From Parabacteroides sp. (GTDB lineage: Bacteria > Bacteroidota > Bacteroidia > Bacteroidales > Tannerellaceae): a stretch of 64,000 nt of DNA. The translations under genes were made by a program, and so were the position numbers. The notes beneath the pieces were generated by a model that ran no database searches, was not told the origin of the DNA, and saw only the letters and a list, made by a program, of their open reading frames with translations. Below, one piece after another: positions 35,943 to 44,439 of this stretch. The stretch spans positions 62,001 to 126,000 of the forward strand of contig DXVO01000008.1 in assembly GCA_019417325.1 (NCBI GenBank). The letters run 5' to 3'. How positions within the stretch are numbered: position 1 is the first letter of the stretch; each line of letters opens with the position of its first letter.

Positions 35943-36638
35943 CTATTTGATAACTAATCCGTTTGCCTGTAAATACTTATTTCTATTAATAAATTCCAGC
36001 ACTTGCGGACTCACCCAGAAGTTTGGTTTAAACAATTTTCCAGACCATTCAACCTTTGCTTTTTTTGAAACAGACTTTATGCGTTTCACTAAAGTTTCAA
36101 ACAATAAAGCACTTTCATACGAAGTAGTATCTCGTGTATCGGAACTATCCTGATTGTACCAAGTAATATATTTAGGGAAAGAGAGTCTTAAACCGATAAT
36201 CCCCGGTTCATTCATATAGACAACACTCAGTTTTTCCCGTTCTGCCGACCAAAATAAATAAAAGGGATCAATATTAATTACAGGTTCTTGGGGGTCTACA
36301 AGTTTAAAAGGTATGGGATTCCCTTTTTCATCTTTTATACCGACAAAAGAAATCTTATTTATATCATCAGTTACAGAAGTTCTAACAGGGCGTTCTATTT
36401 TCCACTGTTGTTCTCTGCTTAAACTATCTTCTCCTATAAGAATCCGTTCAAAAAACTCTTCGTATGCTTGAAATACATCTTTTTTAGAAGTTTCCCGATA
36501 ATTCATTTCAACACGCGAACCCGTCTTTATAAACGAATAAGACAGTCCATCGAATAGCTCTTTAAACTCATCCGGTGTCAAAATGAAATAAAACAAATTC
36601 CATCCCTTGCCAGAACCTCCTCCTGCAAAATATCCCAT
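35943..36638 (-). CDS. Hypothetical protein converging on the nuclease-helicase gene
   Basis: 231 residues, cytosolic by appearance (no signal or membrane segment). I recognise no family. It opens with a glycine-rich MGYFAGGGSGKGWNLFYF and contains several aromatic stretches (FYLFWSAEREKLSVVYM, FPKYITWYNQDS). The GSGK is not a standard P-loop. Its stop is 3 bp from the stop of the nuclease-helicase gene on the other strand, with no terminator between. It may be part of the same acquired island or a resident gene. Confidence 0.7.
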   Translation of the reverse strand: MGYFAGGGSGKGWNLFYFILTPDEFKELFDGLSYSFIKTGSRVEMNYRETSKKDVFQAYEEFFERILIGEDSLSREQQWKIERPVRTSVTDDINKISFVGIKDEKGNPIPFKLVDPQEPVINIDPFYLFWSAEREKLSVVYMNEPGIIGLRLSFPKYITWYNQDSSDTRDTTSYESALLFETLVKRIKSVSKKAKVEWSGKLFKPNFWVSPQVLEFINRNKYLQANGLVIK

Positions 36639-36732
36639 GTCCTTAAATGTTTATCTACATATTATCTATTTGTAAAACTCATATGCCGACTTATAATCAG
36701 AAATCTACGATAAGCAAAATATATGTTTGTAG

Positions 36733-36740
36733 CAAAGATA
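36733..36740 (-). promoter_or_regulatory. -7 box for the hypothetical gene at 35943-36638
   Basis: TATCTTTG on the minus strand; it implies a leader of about 90 nt. Confidence 0.5.
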
Positions 36741-36854
36741 TGACATTTTATCAAGTACAATTATTTCACTCTGTAAATTACGTCAATATCTCCCAAACCT
36801 AATTTCAATTCCACAACTACTATATATATCCGTTCCCTTTCTGTAAATTTTGAT

Positions 36855-36862
36855 TACATTTG
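36855..36862 (+). promoter_or_regulatory. -7 box for the SDR gene
   Basis: TACATTTG, 24 bases before the ATG at 36887; the upstream in-frame TTG at 36860 overlaps it and is rejected. Confidence 0.6.
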
Positions 36863-36886
36863 TTTTACCATTTAAAAGCGAAATCT

Positions 36887-37759
36887 ATGGCAGACAATTA
36901 CATTGAAAGACAATACGAACAATATAACGCAAAGAAGGCCGCTTGGGAAAAAGCCCGTAAATACGGGAAGAAACCCACAATGATAACTCATCCTGTCAAG
37001 CCGGAGCAACCGGTTGCCGAGGTGGACAAGAAAAGAGTTTTTATAACCGGAGGGGCTGACGGAATCGGGAAAGCTATCGTCAAAGCCTTTTCAGAGATAG
37101 GCTGCCTTGTAGCCTTCTGCGACTGTAATGCAGCATTGGGAGAGCAAACAAGCAAAGAAACCGGTGCAACCTTTTATCCGGTCGATGTAAGTGACAAAGA
37201 AGCCCTTGAAAAATGCATGCAACATGTTTTTGAAAATTGGGGAGATATCGATGTACTTATCAACAATGCAGGAGTGAGCCGCTTCTCGCCCATAACAGAA
37301 ACGGAAGTGGAAGATTTCGACCGTATCTTATCCATTAACCTCCGTCCAGTATTTATCACCTCCAGACAACTGGCTATTCACCGCAAATCGCTACCTACGC
37401 CTAATCCATACGGGCGAATTATCAATATCTGTTCCACCCGTTACCTGATGAGCGAACCGGGAAGCGAAGGTTACGCAGCCTCTAAGGGAGGTATCTATTC
37501 GCTGACACACGCGCTGGCTTTGTCTTTGGCTGAATGGCACATTTGTGTCAACTCCATTGCTCCCGGATGGATACAGAACCATGACTACGAACAACTCCGG
37601 CAGGAAGACCACGACCAACACCCGTCGCGCCGTGTAGGCAAACCGGAAGATATCGCCCGTATGTGCCTGTTCCTTTGCCAGAAAGAAAACGACTTTATCA
37701 ATGGTGAAAACATCACTATCGACGGAGGTATGACAAAAAAAATGATTTATCTCGAATAG
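36887..37759 (+). CDS. Short-chain dehydrogenase/reductase with N-terminal extension
   Basis: 290 residues. The Rossmann core begins near residue 49 with TGGADGIG (54-61); NNAG is at 126-129 and the catalytic Ser183, Tyr196 and Lys200 (YAASK) are all present. The first 48 residues are a charged, Tyr/Lys-rich helix (YIERQYEQYNAKKAAWEKARKYG) not found in the minimal SDR. The substrate is unknown. The DUF1847 gene follows after 9 bp and probably shares the transcript. Confidence 0.9.
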   Translation: MADNYIERQYEQYNAKKAAWEKARKYGKKPTMITHPVKPEQPVAEVDKKRVFITGGADGIGKAIVKAFSEIGCLVAFCDCNAALGEQTSKETGATFYPVDVSDKEALEKCMQHVFENWGDIDVLINNAGVSRFSPITETEVEDFDRILSINLRPVFITSRQLAIHRKSLPTPNPYGRIINICSTRYLMSEPGSEGYAASKGGIYSLTHALALSLAEWHICVNSIAPGWIQNHDYEQLRQEDHDQHPSRRVGKPEDIARMCLFLCQKENDFINGENITIDGGMTKKMIYLE

Positions 37760-37768
37760 AAAAGAAGT

Positions 37769-38410
37769 ATGCAAAAAGATACAACGCTTACCTGCACTGA
37801 CTGCGGGACACAGAACTGTAAATTCAAAGACCGTACCTATCCGGACTTTTGCCTGACAACCCACCTCAAACCGGAAGATATGGAATGGGCCTTGGAACGT
37901 TATGATGAAGGGCGTAACCACGACATCATGGTTGCCAGTGCAGAAGTAGAATACGAAGGCTACTGTCAATGGACACGCGTGGAAGAAATCATGGTCTTTG
38001 CCCGTAAAATCGATGCACACCGGATAGGTATCGCCAACTGTATCGGACTTCTCAATGAAGCACGTATCTTTGCCCGTATCCTGCGGGCCAATGGCTTCGA
38101 GCCCTATTCTGTACTATGCAAAGTAGCCGGGAAAGCCAAATCATCCATCGGTATTCCTCAAGAATGTGAGAATATCGGAGCTGCCATGTGTAACCCCATT
38201 CTTCAGGCGCGCCTGCTGAATGAAGCACATACCGATCTGAATGTTGTAATCGGACTGTGTGTTGGGCACGACAGCCTGTTTTATAAATATTCCGATGCGT
38301 ATGTTACCACTTTGGTTACGAAAGACCGTATCACGGGCAACAACCCGGCAGCCGCACTCTATACGGCAAACTCGTATTACCGGAAGAAATTGGTGCCGGA
38401 TAACAAATAG
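37769..38410 (+). CDS. DUF1847 domain-containing, metal-binding-like protein
   Basis: 213 residues. The N-terminus has a cysteine cluster (Cys9, Cys12, Cys17, Cys28) and the body has the DUF1847 blocks (EYEGYCQWTRVEEIMVFARKI, FEPYSVLCKVAGKAKSSIGIP, NVVIGLCVGHDSLFYKYSDAYVTTLVTKDRI). The cysteines suggest a metal or cluster site; the function is unknown. Likely cotranscribed with the SDR gene. Confidence 0.85.
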   Translation: MQKDTTLTCTDCGTQNCKFKDRTYPDFCLTTHLKPEDMEWALERYDEGRNHDIMVASAEVEYEGYCQWTRVEEIMVFARKIDAHRIGIANCIGLLNEARIFARILRANGFEPYSVLCKVAGKAKSSIGIPQECENIGAAMCNPILQARLLNEAHTDLNVVIGLCVGHDSLFYKYSDAYVTTLVTKDRITGNNPAAALYTANSYYRKKLVPDNK

Positions 38411-38413
38411 GCG

Positions 38414-39175
38414 TTATCCGAACGCACAGTTTGCCAGTTTACTCAAGATGCCTTTATAAGGTTCGATTTTGGATTTATACAAATAAACCCCTGCCTCCGC
38501 ATGCATATCGCCAACAACCGGTAGACATAAACTCAGGCTGGGTATGCCCGGAAAGCCGTTTCCGGTAGCCTTTCCATATACCCATGTCTCATCCGGTTCC
38601 GCATCATGGGCAAAAACCCATACGACCTCTTCTGATTGTAACAGGCTGATAAGCTGGTACCCGGTTAACAGGTCAAAATTCCGGTCGTTTTCCATAGAGA
38701 ATGAGACTTCTTCCTCTTCGCCTTCATTCGTAACATCGAGAACGATAACCCGTTCGGGGCAACATTCTTTTTCCTGGAGAAATTGCAGTACTTCTTTTGC
38801 TCCTCCATCGTCTTTTTCTTCATCACCGGTAAAAGCAACCAAGACAGAACTGCCTAACTCATCCCTCAACATCAAATCGATAACGGCCGCGTTCGTGGCG
38901 CTATTGTCTAAAGTACCTTTCCAGCATTCTCCGGCTTCCTCTGCAAAACAGTTTTCATACACACAATCGATATGTGAAGAAATAAGCACTTTATATTCAT
39001 CCGTCTCAGGTAGCGCTTTACCGTAAATCAAAGATAAATCACCTTCAAATAATAGCCGGTAATCCGATTGTGCCAAAAGTGATTTGATTTCCCGTATTCT
39101 ATTCTTTACCTGAAAACGTTTCCCGTTATCTTTACAATCCACTGTCAAACGATATAATAGCTCTGCATACTGCAT
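38414..39175 (-). CDS. M20/M28/M42-like zinc peptidase family protein
   Basis: 253 residues from the ATG at 39175 (a TTG at 39187 is disfavoured by the -7 box at 39201-39208). A di-zinc peptidase pattern can be read in order: SSHID (His68, Asp70), GTLDNSA (bridging Asp90), FTGDEEKD (Glu119, Glu120), LDVTNEG (Asp147) and a late DMHAEAG histidine. It is much smaller than typical M20 or M42 enzymes and seems to lack a lid domain. No signal peptide. It converges on the DUF1847 gene with a 3-bp gap. Confidence 0.72.
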   Translation of the reverse strand: MQYAELLYRLTVDCKDNGKRFQVKNRIREIKSLLAQSDYRLLFEGDLSLIYGKALPETDEYKVLISSHIDCVYENCFAEEAGECWKGTLDNSATNAAVIDLMLRDELGSSVLVAFTGDEEKDDGGAKEVLQFLQEKECCPERVIVLDVTNEGEEEEVSFSMENDRNFDLLTGYQLISLLQSEEVVWVFAHDAEPDETWVYGKATGNGFPGIPSLSLCLPVVGDMHAEAGVYLYKSKIEPYKGILSKLANCAFG

Positions 39176-39200
39176 ACCTCGATACAATTAAAATGAACCG

Positions 39201-39208
39201 CAAAGATA
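39201..39208 (-). promoter_or_regulatory. -7 box for the peptidase-like gene
   Basis: TATCTTTG on the minus strand, 26 bases before the ATG. Confidence 0.6.
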
Positions 39209-39298
39209 ACCGGAGTTCCCGGGAAAAATGATTACTTTGCAGGTAAAACTGAAAATACCAATTCGGTTCTTAGCCTGTCTAACAAAAAAGAGTCATTT

Positions 39299-40198
39299 AT
39301 GATGCAACCTACGGATATAAAAATCATCCCCGTTACCGGGAATAAAAAACAATTCCTCGACCTGCTATTGCTTGCCGATGAACAGGAATCCATGATAGAC
39401 CTTTATTTGGAGCGGGGAGAAATGTTCGCGCTTTATAAAGACGACCTGAAATGTACTTGTGTAGTTACTCAGGAAGGAAACGGCGTATACGAACTGAAAA
39501 ACATTGCCGTTTATCCACAGTATCAACGACAGGGATATGGCAAACAAATGATACACTACCTGTTCGATTATTATAAAGGGAGAAGCAAAACAATGCTGGT
39601 CGGTACCGGCGACAGCCCGCTGACGCTATCTTTTTACGAAGATTGCGGATTTGTTTACTCGCACCGCATCCCGAACTTCTTCACAGACAATTACGACCAT
39701 CCGATGTTTGAAGCAGGCAAACAGCTTGTCGATATGATTTACCTGAGAAAAGATTTTTCCCGGGTTATCGAACCGGCTCAGGAAACGGACTATGACGAAT
39801 TGGTTACCCTTTGGGAAGCATCCGTTCGCAGTTCGCACCATTTCCTGACGGAAGATGATATCCTGTTCTACAAGCCACTGGTCCGTAATAAGTACTTCAA
39901 AGCGGTCTGCCTCTATATCATCCGGAACGAACAAAACCGGATCGTTGCATTCACTGGTTTAAGCGATGATCTTATCGAAATGCTCTTCGTACATCCCGGC
40001 GAACAGGGTAAAAGATATGGCAAACGATTGATTGATTTCGCCTTGAACGAAAAGCATATCCGCCATGTAGATGTAAACGAGCAAAACGAACAGGCACTCC
40101 GTTTTTACCTGCAACTAGGATTTAAAATAACCGGACGTGATGCGACGGACCCTATGGGGAAACCGTTTCCTATTTTACACATGACAAAAGAGACATAA
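39299..40198 (+). CDS. Tandem GNAT N-acetyltransferase
   Basis: 299 residues with two GNAT folds. The first (about 1-150) has the acetyl-CoA loop YPQYQRQGYGKQMIHYL; the second (about 160-299) has HPGEQGKRYGKRLIDFAL. Both keep the Q/RxxGxG/A-like motif, so both could bind acetyl-CoA. The substrate is unknown. The RluA-family gene starts 3 bp after its stop. An ATG at 39302 would shorten it by one residue. Confidence 0.88.
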   Translation: MMQPTDIKIIPVTGNKKQFLDLLLLADEQESMIDLYLERGEMFALYKDDLKCTCVVTQEGNGVYELKNIAVYPQYQRQGYGKQMIHYLFDYYKGRSKTMLVGTGDSPLTLSFYEDCGFVYSHRIPNFFTDNYDHPMFEAGKQLVDMIYLRKDFSRVIEPAQETDYDELVTLWEASVRSSHHFLTEDDILFYKPLVRNKYFKAVCLYIIRNEQNRIVAFTGLSDDLIEMLFVHPGEQGKRYGKRLIDFALNEKHIRHVDVNEQNEQALRFYLQLGFKITGRDATDPMGKPFPILHMTKET

Positions 40199-40201
40199 CC
40201 T

Positions 40202-41839
40202 ATGAATAAAACTACCGATATACTACATCGTTTCAGTACCCCGGTTTCGCATCTGAGCTTACCGGAAAAGTTTACCTATCCATTCCATTATACCCCTCAT
40301 CCGTTATGTGTTATCGCAGCAGATGAGATTCAGGAGTATATCCGTACACAGGAAAAGTGGCAGGAAGAACTGCAACAGGGAAAAATGTTCGGAGTCCTGA
40401 TCGTAAAGGATACAACAGGCGGAATAGGCTATCTTGCCGCTTTCTCCGGGAATATCGCAGGAAAGAGTTGCCATCCTTATTTCGTCCCTCCCATCTATGA
40501 CTTATCGGAACCAGACGGATTTTTCAAGCCCGTTGAAAAATACATATCAATAATCAACGACCGGATTGAAATGCTACAGAGTCACCCCTCTTTACTGCGC
40601 AACAAACAACTTCTTAAAGAAGAAACAGAGAAAGCCGAAAAAGCCCTGGCAGAAGCAAAAGAGGCGATGAAAGCGGCTAAAGCAGCCCGGGAAAGCCGCC
40701 GGATGAATAATCCGGATGAAACGGAACTGGCCGCTTTGATTAAGGAGAGCCAATTCCAGAAAGCCGAACTCAAACGGATGGAACGTGAGTGGAAAAACCG
40801 TATTGCAGCCATACAGCGCGAAATAGACGTTTTCACAAACGAGATAGATTATTTTAAAGAAGTACGCAAAGACAGGTCGATTGAGCTGCAACAAAGACTG
40901 TTTGACCAGTACCATCTGTTCAATGCCCGTGAAGAAATAGAAAGCCTCTGCGATATTTTCGAGCAAACCGTCCATCGGGCTCCTCCTGCCGGAGCCGGAG
41001 AATGTGCCGCTCCGAAACTTTTGCAATATGCTTACTTACACCAATTAAAACCGGTTGCCATGGCTGAGTTCTGGTGGGGTAATTCGCCTGTCGGTGAGAT
41101 TCGTAAACACGGATACTTTTATCCGGCTTGCAAAGGGAAATGCGAGCCGATCCTGAAACATATGCTGCAAGGATTGGATGTGGAAGAAAATCCTCTGGCC
41201 AAAGATGTTTATAAAGATACGGAGCTTGAAATTGTGTATGAAGACGAATGGTTGCTGATAGTGAACAAACCGGCGGGTATGCTTTCGGTTCCCGGAAAGA
41301 CAGACATAGACTCGATAGAGCAACGCATTCGTTCCATGTACCCCGATGCAACAGGCCCGATAATCGTACACCGGCTCGATATGGCAACTTCCGGTCTGTT
41401 GCTTGTTGCCAAGACGAAGGAAGCCCATCAGCATCTGCAAGCCCAATTTGAAAACCGTACCATAAAAAAACGATATATCGCTTTGCTCGACGGCATACCT
41501 GCTGAGAAAAAAGGAACGATTAACTTGCCGCTTCGTCCTGACCTGCATGACAGGCCGCGTCAGGTTGTAGACAGGGAGCAAGGCAAAACCGCTATTACCA
41601 ATTATCAGGTTATAAGCCATACAGACACTCAGACACGGATTGTTTTTCATCCGATTACCGGAAGAACCCATCAACTGCGTGTCCACTCCGCCCATCCGGA
41701 AGGACTGAACTGTTCCATTGTCGGGGATGAACTTTACGGAAAAAAAGCGGAAAGGCTTTATCTGCATGCGGAAGTTATCGAGTTTGTCCATCCGGCAAGC
41801 AGTAAAATTATCCGGATAGAAAAGAACGCTCCGTTTTAA
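40202..41839 (+). CDS. RluA-family pseudouridine synthase with long N-terminal coiled coil
   Basis: 545 residues, roughly 300 more than a minimal RluA enzyme. The C-terminal catalytic domain (about 325-545) opens with YEDEWLLIVNKPAGMLSVPGKT and carries HRLDMATSG (390-398) with catalytic Asp393, plus GRTHQLRVHSA. Residues of about 125-230 are a Lys/Glu/Ala-rich coiled coil, preceded by an uncharacterised domain. It isomerises uridines in rRNA or tRNA; the target cannot be read. Likely cotranscribed with the GNAT gene. Confidence 0.9.
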   Translation: MNKTTDILHRFSTPVSHLSLPEKFTYPFHYTPHPLCVIAADEIQEYIRTQEKWQEELQQGKMFGVLIVKDTTGGIGYLAAFSGNIAGKSCHPYFVPPIYDLSEPDGFFKPVEKYISIINDRIEMLQSHPSLLRNKQLLKEETEKAEKALAEAKEAMKAAKAARESRRMNNPDETELAALIKESQFQKAELKRMEREWKNRIAAIQREIDVFTNEIDYFKEVRKDRSIELQQRLFDQYHLFNAREEIESLCDIFEQTVHRAPPAGAGECAAPKLLQYAYLHQLKPVAMAEFWWGNSPVGEIRKHGYFYPACKGKCEPILKHMLQGLDVEENPLAKDVYKDTELEIVYEDEWLLIVNKPAGMLSVPGKTDIDSIEQRIRSMYPDATGPIIVHRLDMATSGLLLVAKTKEAHQHLQAQFENRTIKKRYIALLDGIPAEKKGTINLPLRPDLHDRPRQVVDREQGKTAITNYQVISHTDTQTRIVFHPITGRTHQLRVHSAHPEGLNCSIVGDELYGKKAERLYLHAEVIEFVHPASSKIIRIEKNAPF

Positions 41840-41871
41840 AATAAGGGTCTATTTAAATGACATCTGTTAGT

Positions 41872-41905
41872 TCATAGTAATGGTTTCCCAAAATCATTAC
41901 TATGA
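41872..41905. repeat. Palindromic repeat, copy A
   Basis: TCATAGTAATG at 41872-41882 and CATTACTATGA at 41895-41905 are perfect inverse copies, extending to 15 bp per arm with one mismatch. The arm resembles the three copies at 48689-48744. Confidence 0.7.
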
Positions 41906-42151
41906 GTTTGTTTATGCACAATTACGACTCGAAACGCTGAAAATAGATTATTTAGTTCAATTAAGACTACGTTAAGATTTCACAAAGATATAAAGATATT
42001 ACAATATATTAATACCATAACCTTTTGATTATTAATGCTTATTGCTTATTGAAAATTCTCGAAATCCTGAGAATTTATGAATATCAACAACTTTCACGGC
42101 ATGAAATTTATTAAGATATCCTAATTTTTAAGATGCAATGTTGCAAAACAG

Positions 42152-42211
42152 CTTCGCTTATATGCGAAAGCGGTATACATCACTGCTTTATACCTCCGCT
42201 CGTCAGCGAAG
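42152..42211. ncRNA. Structured 60-nt element, possible RNA or repeat remnant
   Basis: Outer stem CTTCGCT (42152-42158) with AGCGAAG (42205-42211), and an inner stem AGCGG-TATA with TATACC-CCGCT. No promoter box was recognised. The type is a guess; it could equally be a decayed mobile element. Confidence 0.25.
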
Positions 42212-42308
42212 ACAACAAACAGCAGGTGCATCCGCTTTAAACGTAACCGCCCCAATCCCGATGCCGGAGGGGGCAGTGATGGGGAAAAGCCGGAGGAGCT
42301 ATAAAACG

Positions 42309-42396
42309 AAAACGGTATAAATCCAATACAGGCAGGCTTCAATACGTTATTGCAGACGGTTGTACCAATATCCCGTCAGATTTATACCGTTTTTGT
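42309..42396. terminator. 14-bp inverted repeat with a 57-nt loop, terminator-like
   Basis: AAAACGGTATAAAT (42309-42322) pairs with ATTTATACCGTTTT (42380-42393), followed on the plus strand by a T-rich run. It lies just past the GH127 stop on the other strand. Confidence 0.45.
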
Positions 42397-42399
42397 TTT

Positions 42400-44415
42400 T
42401 TATTCCGTTGTTGGGAAAGAGGAAATTCTCAAACGTGCCGCACCCATAGGCACCAGAGTCAATTCATCCAACCGGTCGGATTTGTGTGCATCTTCATAAG
42501 GTAATACGCCGCATAAATCATACTCATCAACTTTCCATTCCGGTACAAGACGACCTTTTGCCTTAAATTCCAATGGAACATTCTCCAAGGTAAACGGATT
42601 GTTATCGGTAGGCCAGTCTTTACGTTGAACAGTGATAGGAGCACCTAACTGTAGCGCATAATTCCATGGGCTACCCGGATATATTTCATAAGTAGGCCAT
42701 GCGGAAGCGTCTGCTCCCTCCTGCCATTTGGAATCGCCGATTGCAGTTTCTTTACTGTCTTTCTGTTGGTAATCTTCTTTTATCTTTAACGACAATGTCA
42801 AAGGACCATAATCCACACTGACACTGTTTTTATTCACCTGCCATTGACGATAACCGATTTCCATCGGAACTGCCAGTACCACTTCATCCCCATCTTCCCA
42901 CTCACGGGAAATTTTGGCATATTTACCGGCAACCAAATCCGCATTCAGATTCTTTCCGTTTACAGAAATAGAAGCATGCTTGCACCAGGTAGGGATACGC
43001 AGATAAAGAGGGAAATCCACTTTTTCCGAAGTCCGCAATGTAAAACGAATCGTTTCTTCAAACGGATAATTTGTTTGTTCCCGGATGGAAACTTCAGTGC
43101 CATTGCCGACCTTTACTTTTGCATTGCAAGCGCTATACAATACGGCAGCTATACCATTGTCCGGGGTTGCCAATATCAGGTTCTCTGCATAATAAGGCCA
43201 TCCGAAGCCATGGTTATGCTGGCAACAGCGGCTGCTAAACGGATTCATGGACAGGAACGGTCCCCGGTTATCTATACCCGGATGATGGTTCTTTGAATCG
43301 CTCAGTACGTGATTCGGGCTTGTGATATAACGCAACGCCTTATAATCCGGCATCAAAGCAGCCGGAAAACTATTGAAAGCCACATCCTCACAATTCTCCG
43401 CCCAATACGGGTCGCCGGATATCTGCAACATGATTTCATCTGAGGCCATTTGTTCTACAAAACCACAGGTTTCCGTTCCCTGGCGAGGGTCGAAGAAACC
43501 GGTACGGGCATTTTCGTCAGCTCCAAACATGCCGCCCGGAACCTGCCCGAAAGCGCGGCGCGCCAGACTCTGCACATTATAGCTGGCGGCAAGCATTGCC
43601 GAATCACCGGTAAACAGATAATAAGTTGCCGGTTCGCGGAAACACTGGGCTATATTTACGTTATGCCAATTAGGCAGTTGGGTAGATTGGGTCCAGTCTG
43701 CTGTATTACGGTGTATTTTTTCTGCCAATGACAATAGTTTTTCATTGCCGGTATGGTTATATAACCAGGCAACACTCCACAGATTATCGCCACCACGGCT
43801 GTTTTCCCAATAACTGGACAGGAAGTTTTCATCCGGAACCGTAAGCAAATAATCACAATAACGTGTCATAAAATCAAGAATACGCTGGTCGTTAGAATAT
43901 TCATAATAAGACTGCATAATCCAAAGCACAATCATATTCGGCCAGAAATCCTGTTTGCCGTCATTCAGGTGGACAGGACCGAAGTTACCGTCTTCCCGCT
44001 GGCTCTTCAGAATATTCTCTATCCAGAACTTGGATTCATTCAACATCAGGTTATCCTGCATGATATAAGCCAGGTTCGAATAGCCACGCAGCCAGTAAGG
44101 GACTTCTTCCCATCCCCATTTACCGCCGGTCTTCAGCCAGGCATTATCTTCTTTCTGCAACCAGGCACTAATCTCGCCCAGATGTCCGTTCAAACCATCC
44201 TTTTGTAGTTCCAACTGGCGTTTCAGCCAACCTTCCGGCTGGATTGTCCCGGCAGGTAGCTTGATAAACTGCTGCGGCTGCAAGGGAGCGCGGTTGCTTA
44301 CATAAAATTCATTGCGGGTAGCCGTCGAAGGACGGTCCACCACTTCTACTTCATTTCTTTCCGGTCCGGTACATGCCACTAAAGCCATTGTACAGAAGAC
44401 AAGTACATTTTTCAT
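42400..44415 (-). CDS. GH127 (DUF1680) beta-L-arabinofuranosidase-type lipoprotein
   Basis: 671 residues. A lipobox (VAC, Cys15) places it as an exported lipoprotein. The GH127 zinc/cysteine site can be read by position: Glu315-x-Cys317 in GTETC and Cys397-Cys398 in SRCCQHN. In characterised GH127 enzymes the equivalent Glu, zinc-bound cysteines and nucleophilic cysteine remove beta-L-arabinofuranose. The alpha/alpha barrel and C-terminal beta domains are full length. The GH43 gene lies 25 bp upstream, so the two are probably one transcript. Confidence 0.9.
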   Translation of the reverse strand: MKNVLVFCTMALVACTGPERNEVEVVDRPSTATRNEFYVSNRAPLQPQQFIKLPAGTIQPEGWLKRQLELQKDGLNGHLGEISAWLQKEDNAWLKTGGKWGWEEVPYWLRGYSNLAYIMQDNLMLNESKFWIENILKSQREDGNFGPVHLNDGKQDFWPNMIVLWIMQSYYEYSNDQRILDFMTRYCDYLLTVPDENFLSSYWENSRGGDNLWSVAWLYNHTGNEKLLSLAEKIHRNTADWTQSTQLPNWHNVNIAQCFREPATYYLFTGDSAMLAASYNVQSLARRAFGQVPGGMFGADENARTGFFDPRQGTETCGFVEQMASDEIMLQISGDPYWAENCEDVAFNSFPAALMPDYKALRYITSPNHVLSDSKNHHPGIDNRGPFLSMNPFSSRCCQHNHGFGWPYYAENLILATPDNGIAAVLYSACNAKVKVGNGTEVSIREQTNYPFEETIRFTLRTSEKVDFPLYLRIPTWCKHASISVNGKNLNADLVAGKYAKISREWEDGDEVVLAVPMEIGYRQWQVNKNSVSVDYGPLTLSLKIKEDYQQKDSKETAIGDSKWQEGADASAWPTYEIYPGSPWNYALQLGAPITVQRKDWPTDNNPFTLENVPLEFKAKGRLVPEWKVDEYDLCGVLPYEDAHKSDRLDELTLVPMGAARLRISSFPTTE

Positions 44416-44439
44416 ACGTTTATATTATATTCTGATTTT

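Larger units (their letters stand above)
41840..42399. other. Gene-poor gap with a palindromic repeat and a GC-richer structured insert
   Basis: 560 bp with no credible gene. The left part is AT-rich and holds the palindrome at 41872-41905. From about 42130 the composition changes to GC-richer sequence with nested stems (42152-42211) and a long inverted repeat (42309-42393). Two short open frames (42138-42320 plus, 42121-42342 minus) lie on these stems and look accidental. Confidence 0.6.

Noticed and set aside
36546..36638. P-loop in the hypothetical protein (GGGSGKG)
   Set aside because: The spacing and context do not fit a Walker A motif, and no Walker B was found.
32963..36732. Integrative element with attachment sites around the MazG/nuclease-helicase island
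   Set aside because: No integrase, tRNA target or flanking direct repeats could be found, so only the base composition supports transfer.
37391..38020. 209-codon minus-strand frame across the SDR and DUF1847 genes
   Set aside because: Antisense shadow; both plus-strand genes have complete motifs.
42121..42342. Two short opposite open frames (42121-42342 minus, 42138-42320 plus) as genes
   Set aside because: They overlap each other and lie on stems and inverted repeats; no promoter box or family resemblance, so they are probably accidental.
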